A DNA stretch of 49,380 bases from Gemmatimonadota bacterium (GTDB taxonomy: Bacteria > Gemmatimonadota > Gemmatimonadetes > Gemmatimonadales > Gemmatimonadaceae). Below, piece after piece: positions 12,238 to 20,299 of this stretch. The translations under genes were made by a program, and so were the position numbers. The stretch spans positions 1 through 49,380 of the forward strand of contig JAJPIM010000017.1 of the NCBI GenBank assembly GCA_021324775.1, in the 5' to 3' direction. The notes under the pieces were generated by a model. The model ran no database searches. It had not been told where the DNA came from and worked only from the letters and a program-made list of their open reading frames with translations. Within the stretch, counting starts at the first letter, position 1, and every line of letters begins with the position of its first letter.

Positions 12238-13248
12238 TTACGCGGCGAAGCTGCCGAGCGCGCGGCCCACATCGCCTTCACGCAGCCGCTTGAGCGCGCG
12301 GTCGCGGAGCTGGCGCACGCGTTCACGCGTGACGCCGAGCATCGAGCCGATCTCTTCGAGCGTGTGTTCCCGGCCGCCTTCGAGTCCGAAGTACAGACGC
12401 AACACCTTGGCATCGCGCGCGGGGAGCGTGCCGAGAGCCTGCTCGATCTCGTCGTTGAGGAAGCGGTTCATCGCCTCCTCTTCCGCGTCGGGCATCTCGT
12501 CAGCCACGAAGCGCTCGATCAGCGACCGATCGCCCTCGGGATCCATCGGCGCATCGAGCCGGACATCACCGGTGTTGAGCGCGGCGAGCGATTGCACGAC
12601 ATCGACCGACAGACCGGTCAGGTGCGCGAGCTCGTGCGGATTGGGTTCGCGCCGCAGCTTCTGGCGCAGGATCTCGGACGCCTTGATGATGCGTGAGAGA
12701 TCGGCGGTGCGGTTGAGCGGAACGCGGACGGTCCGTCCCTGGCGGGCCAGCGACGAGAGAATCGCCTGCCGGATCCACCATACGGCGTACGAGATGAACT
12801 TGACGCCCTGATCGGGATCGAACTTCCGGGCCGCGGTGAGGAGGCCGACGTTGCCTTCTCCGATCAGGTCGATCAGGGGTAGACCGCGGTTCTGGTATTT
12901 CTTCGCGACCGAGATCACGAATCGCAGGTTGCGCTTGACCAGCTCCTGCAGCGCATCCTGGTCGCCACTCCGGATCTTGCGAGCGAGGTCCAGCTCCTCG
13001 GTGCCCTTGAGCAGCGGGTACGTGCTGACCTCATAGAGGTATTGATCGAGAATGTCGCGTTCCGGCTCGCTGGGGGCGATGCCCGAGGGAGCGGCGGGAC
13101 CACGCCTGCGGCGGACGGTCGTCTTGGGCGGAGCGGGGGTCTTGATCGGCAGCGGGGGTGGCGGCGCTGCAGTTGCCTTGGCGGCCGCGCCCTTGGCGGA
13201 CCGGCTGGCCGAGGCACCTGCCTTGGCGACCTGCTGGAGATCGGGCAT
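12238..13248 (-). CDS. RNA polymerase sigma factor, sigma-70 group 1/2
   Basis: Promoter-recognition subunit of RNA polymerase, 336 residues. Region 1.2 (ILDQYLYEVSTYPLL), region 2 (LVKRNLRFVISVAKKYQNRG, FDPDQGVKFISYAVWWIRQA), region 3 (PNPHELAHLTGLSVDVVQSL) and region 4 (HTLEEIGSMLGVTRERVRQL) are all present and well conserved. Region 1.1 is replaced by about 55 Ala/Pro/Lys-rich residues with no acidic character. This is the build of a compact primary or primary-like factor (SigA/HrdB style). I cannot tell from this window whether it is the main housekeeping factor. It is followed by the MlaF operon but separated from it by a hairpin. Confidence 0.93.
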   Translation of the reverse strand: MPDLQQVAKAGASASRSAKGAAAKATAAPPPPLPIKTPAPPKTTVRRRRGPAAPSGIAPSEPERDILDQYLYEVSTYPLLKGTEELDLARKIRSGDQDALQELVKRNLRFVISVAKKYQNRGLPLIDLIGEGNVGLLTAARKFDPDQGVKFISYAVWWIRQAILSSLARQGRTVRVPLNRTADLSRIIKASEILRQKLRREPNPHELAHLTGLSVDVVQSLAALNTGDVRLDAPMDPEGDRSLIERFVADEMPDAEEEAMNRFLNDEIEQALGTLPARDAKVLRLYFGLEGGREHTLEEIGSMLGVTRERVRQLRDRALKRLREGDVGRALGSFAA

Positions 13249-13744
13249 GATGGATGGTCCTGACTATGCGTTCAAAGGATGGCCGCGGCGGGGGCATCCC
13301 GAGCGGCTACCGAAACGACGAGACCGGCGCCTGCGCGAACAAATGTGTGGACGGTCGTGCAAGATACCGGCCGAGCAAAAATCCGCCAGTAGCAGTGAAT
13401 TGACACCCGAGATACGCACCAATAGGTTCAAAGGTTCCTTAAGATTTTTTTGATCCGCCGCGCCAAGAGTCGTGCCGCTGGTGCTGAGATTGGTGCCCCG
13501 ATGGACGGCGCGACACGTCCGGCGATCGGTCCGGAGTGGGCTGCGGGAGTCGGTTTGGCCAATTCTGAGTGTTGGTCAGCTCGCGTCGAGATGTGGGTGG
13601 TATGAGGGGCTGTTAATCGGTGTGGGCGGCATCGCTGGCGGTACTGCACGTGGTACTCTGGAGGCTCGCTCCTGAGAGAGCGATGTGCTGGCCGTGGACG
13701 TGCCGGTCGTAGTGTGCGGGTGATGTGAGTGAAGCCGGAGAGTG
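13249..13744. other. Intergenic region between sigma factor and tRNA genes
   Basis: Nearly 500 bases without a gene. It should hold the sigma factor promoter (minus) and a tRNA promoter (plus). A plus-strand TTGACA at 13400-13405 is followed after 17 bases by TAGGTT, a weak promoter candidate. An A/T-rich block with seven T residues lies at about 13441-13451. Nothing else is recognised. Confidence 0.4.
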
Positions 13745-13817
13745 GGGGGCGTAGCTCAGTTGGGAGAGCGCGTGAATGGCATTCACGAGGTCAGGGGTTC
13801 GATCCCCCTCGCCTCCA
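13745..13817 (+). tRNA. tRNA-Ala (anticodon GGC)
   Basis: The cloverleaf is complete. Acceptor GGGGGCG pairs with CGCCTCC (one G-T pair), the D arm is GCTCAGTTGGGAGAGC, the anticodon stem CGTGA/TCACG holds loop ATGGCAT, and the T arm reads GGGGTTCGATCCCC. The discriminator is A; the CCA end is not encoded. Confidence 0.96.
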
Positions 13818-13873
13818 CTCCCTACTTTTGGGACGCGGTGCCGGTTGCGTGGGTGGACGAGCGGTTCAGGAGC

Positions 13874-13918
13874 AGCGGGCATTGGGCCAGCAGGCATTTG
13901 GCAAGCGGGCATTTCGCG
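13874..13918. repeat. Three 15-bp imperfect tandem repeats
   Basis: Units agcgggcattgggcc, agcaggcatttggca and agcgggcatttcgcg stand head to tail between tRNA-Ala and tRNA-Val. No gene covers them. Confidence 0.7.
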
Positions 13919-13929
13919 TCGAAGGGCTC

Positions 13930-14003
13930 GGGCGGTTAGCTCAGTTGGTTAGAGCGCCACGTTGACATCGTGGAGGTCACAAGTTCGAGTCTTGTACCGC
14001 CCA
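13930..14003 (+). tRNA. tRNA-Val (anticodon GAC)
   Basis: Acceptor GGGCGGT pairs with ACCGCCC. The anticodon stem CCACG/CGTGG holds loop TTGACAT, and the T arm contains GTTCGAGTC. CCA is not encoded directly after the discriminator A. Confidence 0.96.
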
Positions 14004-14152
14004 TCCACGGTTGCCTCTGATTTCGTGTTTCTGGTTTTACCTGAGGTTGCCTGAAGCCTGTCCGCGATCGGCGGAAAAAAGATATCGGCCGGGTTGGCAA
14101 TCCGCACGTGATAGCAGATTTGTGATCTCGTAGTCCGGTACAAACGTTGTAA

Positions 14153-14226
14153 GCGCCCGTAGCTCAACTGGATAGAGCATTCGGCTACGGACCGAAAGGC
14201 TGGCGGTTCGACTCCGTCCGGGCGCG
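14153..14226 (+). tRNA. tRNA-Arg (anticodon ACG)
   Basis: Acceptor GCGCCCG pairs with CGGGCGC. The anticodon stem TTCGG/CCGAA holds loop CTACGGA, whose first base would be inosine in the mature tRNA. The T arm is GGTTCGACTCC. CCA is not encoded. Confidence 0.96.
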
Positions 14227-14385
14227 TTGGCTTTGGTGAGTTGGGCGGTGTTGTGCGGCCGCCGGGTGCAAGGATTTACGCGCACCTCGGCGGCCTTCCA
14301 TTGCTACTGCTACGCGTGCGTTCGAATGTCTGACCGGGCGCAAAGGGATGCAGCGATCCCGGGCTCGCGGGTTCAACGTGGCAGC

Positions 14386-14982
14386 ATGACTGCGCCGGCA
14401 ACAGAGAAGCGGTGTCCCACGTGCTGTGAACCCGGCGACCTGCTGTTTGCGGCCGCGTTCTACCAGCACCCTTCGAGAGCGGATGGACTGAGCTCGCAGT
14501 GCCGCGCCTGTCACCACGAGGTGCAGCGACGGTATTACGACCGAAACTCGGAATCGGAACGGGCCCGGACACGCCGCCGCGTGAGAAGCACCAGGCGCCG
14601 GACACGCCTACTCGTGCTGCGGTATCTGGAGTCGCATCCGTGTGTCGATTGTGGCGAGCGTGATCCGGTGGTACTGCAGTTTCATCACGTACGAGGAACG
14701 AAACGCGACAACGTCGGATCGTTGGTTGCCGACTCGTATGAATGGCACATCGTCGAGACCGAGATCGCGAAATGTGTCGTACTATGCGCCAACTGTCATA
14801 CGCGACGAACAGCGTTGAGTCGCGGCCACTATCGTGCCTGCCGCGCTAGGAGGTGGGTCAATCCGGATGTCAGGACGGGCCGGCCTGATTTGGCGACCCC
14901 GACCCGCGAGGCCGACACGTTGGGATTGAAGCGCTCTGGCACGACGTCCGCGACCGCCATCGATGATCCCACTGTTGTGTAA
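14386..14982 (+). CDS. HNH endonuclease domain protein
   Basis: Probable metal-dependent nuclease of 198 residues from the ATG at 14386 (MTAPATEKRCPTC). The frame is open back to 14227, but that part overlaps plain spacer after tRNA-Arg. An N-terminal zinc knuckle (CPTCCEPGD, later CRACHHE) is followed by a basic linker (RARTRRRVRSTRRRTR). The HNH core then has CVDCGERDP, FHHVRGTKRDNV and CVVLCANCHTRRT, so the paired CxxC and His-His elements are complete. The last 45 residues have no recognisable domain. It sits alone between tRNA-Arg and tRNA-Pro. Phage-like and intron-like HNH proteins favour such sites, but no intron or phage gene is seen, so its DNA target and role are unknown. Confidence 0.8.
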   Translation: MTAPATEKRCPTCCEPGDLLFAAAFYQHPSRADGLSSQCRACHHEVQRRYYDRNSESERARTRRRVRSTRRRTRLLVLRYLESHPCVDCGERDPVVLQFHHVRGTKRDNVGSLVADSYEWHIVETEIAKCVVLCANCHTRRTALSRGHYRACRARRWVNPDVRTGRPDLATPTREADTLGLKRSGTTSATAIDDPTVV

Positions 14983-15046
14983 CCGCCAGCCATGTAGCTT
15001 TGTGTCACGCGCCCGGGATCGGGCGCCGAGAGCACGACCGATGTTT

Positions 15047-15120
15047 CGGGGCGTAGCGTAGCCCGGTAGCGCGCCTGCTTCGGGAGCAGGAGGTCGCTGG
15101 TTCAAATCCAGTCGCCCCGA
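15047..15120 (+). tRNA. tRNA-Pro (anticodon CGG)
   Basis: Acceptor CGGGGCG pairs with CGCCCCG. The anticodon stem CCTGC/GCAGG holds loop TTCGGGA, and the T arm is CTGGTTCAAATCCAG. The discriminator is A; CCA is not encoded. Confidence 0.96.
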
Positions 15121-15142
15121 CTCACACAAATGCCGGCGTCAC

Positions 15143-16183
15143 TTAGCGTTGCTGAGTGGCGCCGGTTTCGCTTATGGCGGAGGTGTGGACGTTCGTGTGT
15201 ACGTCTCTCCCAGATGGCTTGAGTTCTACGACCGCGCGCATCGTGTCACTGCCGGGATGCTGGTAGCGCCTGCGAGCGCTGACTAGGCGGTGATCCGCCT
15301 CGGCATAGGACCAACGACCGTGGGACTCGAGCTTCGTCCCGCTGGCTAGACATCGCCATCGCCCAGGGGACATCCCGTAGGCATTGCGGAAGTGACGCGT
15401 GAAATGCGCCTGATCCGCAAAGCCGCATTCGAGTGCAGCGTCGGAGAGCCGCGCGCCGGCCGCCATGCGCCGGCGTGCCTGCTCGAGGCGGCGCAGGATA
15501 TGAAACCGATAGGGGCTGACACCGAACGCCCGGCGAAATTGCCGGGCCAGTTCCCACCGGCTCAAGTTCGCGATTCTCTCCAGCTCGGCCATGGATATTC
15601 GTTCGCCGTTGCATGCGAGCAATGCGTCGCGCACCGCATGCAGGCTGGCCAGTCGAAGACGCACCGAGGACGGGACACTCGAACCCGCGAGCCGCCAGAG
15701 TGCGTCGGTTAGCGCGGCGATGGCACACGTCGCTGCGACGTCATCGCTCAGGTCGTCCGCAAGCGACAGGATGGCCTCGACCGTCTGCACAAATCGAGGG
15801 TCGTCGACGATCGGCGTGCGGACGAACGGGAGGCAGCGCCCATGGCTCGCCGCGAGAATCAGCGAAGGCTCGATATACGCGATCCCGTACCCGAACCCGC
15901 GCTCGTCTCCTGCGCGACCATCGTGCGCCTCATCGGGATGAATCACGAAGGCGCATCCGCCGATACTGTGCCTCGCCGCGCCGCGATACCTGAAGATCTG
16001 AACCCCTAGCGCGGTGGCGCCAATGCCATACGTGTCGTGCCGGTGGGATGAGAAGGCCTGTCCGAAGAGCATCGCTCGCATCGTCTCAATGCCCGGCGCG
16101 GCACGCGTGGTGACGACGAAGCTCGACCCTTGCGATTGAAGCGCACGATCGTTCAAGACATCACCTCCGCAGTCGCGCATCAT
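15143..16183 (-). CDS. AraC-family transcriptional regulator with cupin sensor domain
   Basis: Regulator of about 346 residues. An N-terminal cupin-like sensing domain (FSSHRHDTYGIGATALGVQI, RGAARHSIGGCAFVIHPDE) is followed by the two AraC helix-turn-helix units (MAELERIANLSRWELARQFR and SDAALECGFADQAHFTRHFR) with the closing signature YGMSPGRW. A 70-residue tail without domain follows. The start is uncertain: ATGs at 16183/16180 and 16081 are possible, and the frame continues to 16294. I prefer 16183 because homologous sensors have some 20 residues before APGIE. That start leaves only 6 bases to the divergent FAH relic. Confidence 0.82.
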   Translation of the reverse strand: MMRDCGGDVLNDRALQSQGSSFVVTTRAAPGIETMRAMLFGQAFSSHRHDTYGIGATALGVQIFRYRGAARHSIGGCAFVIHPDEAHDGRAGDERGFGYGIAYIEPSLILAASHGRCLPFVRTPIVDDPRFVQTVEAILSLADDLSDDVAATCAIAALTDALWRLAGSSVPSSVRLRLASLHAVRDALLACNGERISMAELERIANLSRWELARQFRRAFGVSPYRFHILRRLEQARRRMAAGARLSDAALECGFADQAHFTRHFRNAYGMSPGRWRCLASGTKLESHGRWSYAEADHRLVSARRRYQHPGSDTMRAVVELKPSGRDVHTNVHTSAISETGATQQR

Positions 16184-16189
16184 GGGGCC

Positions 16190-16417
16190 ATGCGCGAGAT
16201 CAGGCGATTCATCCGGTTCGCCTATAATGGTAGCCCGGCGTTTGGGCTCCTGACCAGCGATGCCGTCGAGGAGCTGAAAGGGCCACCGTTTCAATCAGTC
16301 GAGCCAACGGGCCGTTCGGTCCCACTCGCCGCGGTCAAGCTGCTCACGCCGTGCGAACCCTCCAAGGTGCTGGCAGTAGAGCACGCCCGCACGGTATGCA
16401 ATCGCGTTGCCGGCTGA
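16190..16417 (+). pseudogene. Truncated fumarylacetoacetate hydrolase-family gene (N-terminal domain only)
   Basis: The 75 residues match the small N-terminal domain that precedes the FAH catalytic fold: FIRFAYNGSPAFGLL, a VEELKGPPF segment, PTGRSVPLAAVKLLTPCEPS and KVLAV. In intact proteins the next residues are a GLNYRDHA-like motif that opens the catalytic domain. Here the sequence turns into EHARTVCNRVAG and stops. All metal-binding and catalytic residues are therefore lost. The break falls 3 bases before the YbaK-type gene, as if a deletion joined the two. A small surviving protein cannot be excluded but would not be an FAH enzyme. Confidence 0.75.
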
Positions 16418-16420
16418 GAC

Positions 16421-16894
16421 ATGAGTATCGAGAGCGTTCGGGCATTCCTGGCTCAACACGCGCCTGATGTGGTCGTGATGGTCCTTGATCGCCCGAGTGA
16501 GACGAGCTGGCTCTCCGCAGCATTTCGGGTCGAGCCGGCGCAGATTGCCAAGTGCCTCGTCTTGCGGATCGCCGATCGAGAGGATGTCATCTTGATGGCC
16601 TGCGGTGACGCCAGGGTCGACAACGCCAAGGCCAAGGTCGTCTTCGGTGGCAAGGCGCGCTTCGTGGCGGCCGAGGAGGCCGCCGTTCTCACGGGTCACG
16701 TGCCTGGTGGCATGTGTCCCTTCGGGCTGATATCGTCGTTGCCGATCTATTGCGATCTGCAGTTGAAGCGCTTCGATGTCGTGGTGACCGGTGGTGGCGC
16801 GACGCACGGCGCCGTCATCATCGATCCGCTGCGCATGGCGGCAATCACTGGCGCCGAGTGGGTCGACGTGTGCGACCAGCGTGTGAGCGGATGA
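16421..16894 (+). CDS. YbaK/EbsC-family aminoacyl-tRNA deacylase
   Basis: Probable trans-editing protein that removes wrong amino acids from tRNA; 157 residues, the family norm. Conserved points are QIAKCLVLRI near residue 43, a Lys-rich VDNAKAKVVFGGKARFV stretch, and GHVPGGMCPFGL, the active-site loop of the fold. The ATG at 16421 follows the FAH relic stop by 3 bases. A short gap leads to the thioesterase gene, so the two intact genes are likely co-transcribed. Which aminoacyl-tRNA it edits cannot be told. Confidence 0.88.
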   Translation: MSIESVRAFLAQHAPDVVVMVLDRPSETSWLSAAFRVEPAQIAKCLVLRIADREDVILMACGDARVDNAKAKVVFGGKARFVAAEEAAVLTGHVPGGMCPFGLISSLPIYCDLQLKRFDVVVTGGGATHGAVIIDPLRMAAITGAEWVDVCDQRVSG

Positions 16895-16907
16895 CCGAGG
16901 GAATACC

Positions 16908-17330
16908 ATGTCTGATGTCGTCACATACCGCGGCGCGATCCTCCCCTGGCACTGCGACCACATGGGTCACATGAACGTCATGTGGTACGTTGGAAAATTC
17001 GATGAAGCGACCTGGAATCTCTTCGCGTACATCGGGCTGCCCCCGTCGTATTTCCGCGACGAGCCGTTCGGGATAGCTGGTGTCCAGCAGAATATCACGT
17101 ATCAGCACGAGCTCATGGCTGGGGATGTCATCGAGATTCGGAGCCACCTGGTCGACGCACGTGAGCGCCGTATTCAGTTCATTCATACGATGCGCAACGC
17201 CGAGACTGATCAGATCGCCTCGACGTGCGATTTGACGACGGTGCACTTTGATCGGCGTGTGCGGAAGGCGTGCCCGTTCCCGGAAGCTGTGCGAGTGGCT
17301 GCCGAGCGACTTATTCTCTCAAACCCCTGA
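16908..17330 (+). CDS. Hot-dog fold acyl-CoA thioesterase (4HBT/YbgC type)
   Basis: Hydrolyses an acyl-CoA thioester in the cytoplasm. The 140 residues form a single hot-dog domain. The motif WHCDHMGHMNVMWYVGKFDE carries the conserved Asp near the N-terminus, followed by a VQQNITYQHELMAGDVIEI strand pair typical of 4-hydroxybenzoyl-CoA thioesterase relatives. It lies 13 bases after the YbaK-type gene. The acyl substrate is not evident. Confidence 0.85.
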   Translation: MSDVVTYRGAILPWHCDHMGHMNVMWYVGKFDEATWNLFAYIGLPPSYFRDEPFGIAGVQQNITYQHELMAGDVIEIRSHLVDARERRIQFIHTMRNAETDQIASTCDLTTVHFDRRVRKACPFPEAVRVAAERLILSNP

Positions 17331-17502
17331 CCATTTCGACGAATCGGCACGAGGCGGTGCCTTCTGGTACGGCCAGGCTGAGGAGGGCAGTCAAGAAGAG
17401 CACTGCGGCGTGCACACGGAACGAGGACGACAGCACCCACAGGCCGGGAGCTGCCAAACTCTCGGCCCGTGCGATGGCGAGGAAAGCGTCGCTCATGCCC
17501 CG

Positions 17503-19635
17503 TTACGCGACCGATGTGAGCGCGGGTTGCAACGGTAGCTGTCGAATGCGCTTGCCGGTAACCGCGAATACCGCGTTGGCGATTGCTGGGGCGATGCATG
17601 CGGTCGCCGGCTCCCCCATTCCGCCGGGCTTCTCGTGGTTCACGACCAGGTGCGTTTCGATCACCGGACTCTCGTTCATACGCACCACGCGGTAGTCCGT
17701 GAAATTCGACTGCTGCACCCGGCCGCTCTTCAGTGTCACCTCTCCCCAGAGCGCACCGCTGATCCCGTAGACGATGCCGCCCTCGATCTGGGCGGTGACG
17801 ATGTCGGGATTGACCATCTGGCCGCAGTCGCAGGCGCACACGACCCGAGACACGCGGATCTCGTGCGACGGCGACACTTCAACCTCGGCGATTTGCACCA
17901 TGTACGTGTTCCACAAACAGTAGAGGAGCGCCACGCCGCGCCCGTGGCCGGGCGGCAGCGGCTGGCCCCACCCGGCTTTCTCGGCAGCGAGATCGAGCAC
18001 GGCCTGCGCGCGTGGTGATTTGGCGAGGAGCGCTCTCCGGTACGCGACGGGGTCGGCCTTCGCGGCGGCGGCGAGCTCGTCCATGAAGCTCTCCATCACG
18101 AAGTCGTTGTGGGTGTTTCCCACGCCACGCCAGAAGCCCGTATTGAGCGCCGGTTCCTCGTGCCGGAGGTACTCGATCTGCACCGCGGGGATCTCGTAGA
18201 GTATTTGCATCGCGCTGTCCACCGCGTCGTCATCGATCCCGTTCTTGAACGCGGGCGGCGCCCAGCGCGCGAGGATCGATGGGCCGACGATCCGATGCGT
18301 CCATGCCACCGGCCTTCCGCGTGCGTCCAGCCCCGCGGCGATTCGGTCGTAGTAGCACGGGCGATAGAAGTCCTGCTGCATGTCCTCTTCGCGCGTCCAG
18401 ACGACCTTGACCGGCCCGTCGACCTGCTTGGCGATGCGAACCGCCCGCGTCACGTAGTCGAGTTCCAGCCGCCGGCCAAATGCACCGCCGATCAATTGGT
18501 TGTGAACGATCACTTTCTCCAGCGGCAGTCCCGTCACCTGGGCCGCGGCCGCTCGAGCGCGCGCGACGACTTGCGAGCCGGTCCACACTTCGCAGGCGTC
18601 CGGGCGCACGTGCACCGTGACCGCTAGCGGCTCCATCGCCGCGTGCGCGAGAAACGGCACGTGGTACACGGCATCGATCCGTTTCGCCGCGCGGTGGAGA
18701 GCGGCGGCTCCATCGCCGTCCTTCCTCGCGATCACACCGCTCGCTTCCGACGCGGCCGCGATATCCTTCAACACATCGGCGGTCCCGATGTGTGCATTCG
18801 GGCCATCATCCCACGTGACGTTAAGCGCCGCCAATCCCTGCTTCGCCGCCCACATATGGTCGGCGACGACCGCCACGACATCGTCGAGCCGCACGACCTG
18901 ATGCACGCCCTTGATGCGCAGCGCTTTCGCCTCGTCGAGCGATGCGACTTTGCCGCCGAGGACGGGGCTCGCGGCGAGCGTGGCGATCTTCATTCCCGGC
19001 ATCCGCACGTCGATACTGTACTGCGCCGACCCGTTCACCTTGCTCGCTGTATCGAGGCGTTTGGCGCGCGTGCCGATCAACGTGAACTCGTTCGGGGCCT
19101 TGAGGGTGATCTCCGTGGGCACTGGCTGCTCGGCCGCTCGGTCGGCCAACTGGCCATACGTGAGTGTGCGGCCGGTCGGCCCATGGGTCACGGTGGCCCG
19201 CTGCGCCCGGCAGGTGCCCGGATCGACCCGCCACCTGGCGGCGGCCGCGGATACCATCATGATGCGAGCCGCGGCGCCGGCTTTGCGGAGCGGCTCGAAG
19301 AACGCCTGGACCGAAGTCGAGCCCCCGGTCGCCTGGAACCGGAACGCCGGATTCACATAGAGCTTGTCATTGGGCGGAGCGTGCTCGAGCGTGATCTGGT
19401 CGAGGCCCACCTCCAGCTCCTCCGCAATGAGCATGGGCAGCGCCGTGTAGATGCCCTGCCCCATTTCCACCTGCGGCATGATCAGCGTCACCCGGCCATC
19501 GGTGCCGATCCGCACGAACGCGTTCGGAATGAAGGTGGCCGGATTCGATCGGTCATCCACGCGGCAGCCCAAAAGCAGCCCGCCGCCCGCGGCCGCCATG
19601 ATGACCACGAAATCGCGACGCGAGATCGTCTGCAT
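17503..19635 (-). CDS. Molybdenum hydroxylase large subunit (IorB-like, xanthine dehydrogenase family)
   Basis: Molybdopterin-binding catalytic subunit of an aldehyde or N-heterocycle oxidoreductase, 710 residues from the ATG at 19635. The N-terminus SRRDFVVIMAAAGGGLLLGC is a twin-arginine signal ending in a lipobox-like Cys, so the enzyme is exported folded and possibly anchored. Key segments are VEMGQGIYTALPMLIAEELE, the molybdopterin loop GGAFGRRLELDY, and GGMGEPATACIAPA with the catalytic Glu. The frame extends 155 codons further upstream, but there it runs out of frame over the iron-sulfur gene. The small subunit ends 2 bases upstream. No FAD-binding subunit is present, as in isoquinoline 1-oxidoreductase-type enzymes that pass electrons to a cytochrome. 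Confidence 0.9.
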   Translation of the reverse strand: MQTISRRDFVVIMAAAGGGLLLGCRVDDRSNPATFIPNAFVRIGTDGRVTLIMPQVEMGQGIYTALPMLIAEELEVGLDQITLEHAPPNDKLYVNPAFRFQATGGSTSVQAFFEPLRKAGAAARIMMVSAAAARWRVDPGTCRAQRATVTHGPTGRTLTYGQLADRAAEQPVPTEITLKAPNEFTLIGTRAKRLDTASKVNGSAQYSIDVRMPGMKIATLAASPVLGGKVASLDEAKALRIKGVHQVVRLDDVVAVVADHMWAAKQGLAALNVTWDDGPNAHIGTADVLKDIAAASEASGVIARKDGDGAAALHRAAKRIDAVYHVPFLAHAAMEPLAVTVHVRPDACEVWTGSQVVARARAAAAQVTGLPLEKVIVHNQLIGGAFGRRLELDYVTRAVRIAKQVDGPVKVVWTREEDMQQDFYRPCYYDRIAAGLDARGRPVAWTHRIVGPSILARWAPPAFKNGIDDDAVDSAMQILYEIPAVQIEYLRHEEPALNTGFWRGVGNTHNDFVMESFMDELAAAAKADPVAYRRALLAKSPRAQAVLDLAAEKAGWGQPLPPGHGRGVALLYCLWNTYMVQIAEVEVSPSHEIRVSRVVCACDCGQMVNPDIVTAQIEGGIVYGISGALWGEVTLKSGRVQQSNFTDYRVVRMNESPVIETHLVVNHEKPGGMGEPATACIAPAIANAVFAVTGKRIRQLPLQPALTSVA

Positions 19636-19637
19636 CG

Positions 19638-20138
19638 TCAGGCCACCTCTCCCGCCGCGCGCTTGATCCCCGCCCGAATGCGGCTGTACGTCCCGCAGCG
19701 GCAGATGTTGCCGGCCATCGCCGCATCGATATCCGCGTCCGTGGGGTTGGGCTTGGAGGCGATCAGCGCCGACGCCGACATGATTTGGCCGGACTGGCAG
19801 TATCCACACTGCGGGACATCGATCGCGATCCACGCCTCCTGAATCTTCCGCCCGGCGGGGGTCTGGCCGATCGCCTCGATCGTGGTGATGCTCTTTCCAG
19901 CGATAGCGCTCACCGGTGTCACGCAGGAGCGGATCGGTTGGCCGTCCAGATGGATCGTGCAGGCGCCGCAGGCGGCGATTCCGCAGCCGAACTTCGTCCC
20001 CGTCAGGCCGATGACGTCGCGCAGCACCCAGAGCACCGGCATGTCCGGCGGCACGTCTACGTCGTATGCCTGTCCGTTGACCCTGACCGTGATCACGCAA
20101 TCAAGATGGAGAGGCGACGCTGTCGCGCAATAGGCCAT
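19638..20138 (-). CDS. (2Fe-2S) subunit of molybdenum hydroxylase (IorA-like)
   Basis: Electron-transfer subunit of 166 residues. The plant-ferredoxin-type cluster ligands are in [13 protein letters not shown] plus the later RSC. The second cluster uses [10 protein letters not shown] and [12 protein letters not shown]. The domain begins at [13 protein letters not shown], so a GTG at 20096 could be the real start, and the first 14 residues ([14 protein letters not shown]) would then be leader. It precedes and nearly touches the large subunit gene, forming a two-gene operon. Confidence 0.9.
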   Translation of the reverse strand: MAYCATASPLHLDCVITVRVNGQAYDVDVPPDMPVLWVLRDVIGLTGTKFGCGIAACGACTIHLDGQPIRSCVTPVSAIAGKSITTIEAIGQTPAGRKIQEAWIAIDVPQCGYCQSGQIMSASALIASKPNPTDADIDAAMAGNICRCGTYSRIRAGIKRAAGEVA

Positions 20139-20299
20139 TGATCATATCACGCTCTCGCAGCACCTCGTCGAGATCGTGCTGTCCGATGATGTTGCGCAGG
20201 CTGGTCCGAGCGAGTTGATAGACGGCGTCGCCACCCGCTGTCAAGCTGAGAACCGCGCTGCCGCCGTCTCACCGACGCGTGCTGATTGCCTCGCGCCGC

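Noticed and set aside
13400-13428. Promoter for the tRNA-Ala gene
   Set aside because: TTGACA is good, but the -10 (TAGGTT) is poor and it lies over 300 bases upstream. Kept only as a remark in the spacer entry.
17311-17496. Small minus-strand frame with a hydrophobic stretch between the thioesterase and molybdenum hydroxylase genes
   Set aside because: It overlaps the thioesterase end, lacks a ribosome-binding site and matches no family. The hydrophobic segment alone is weak evidence.
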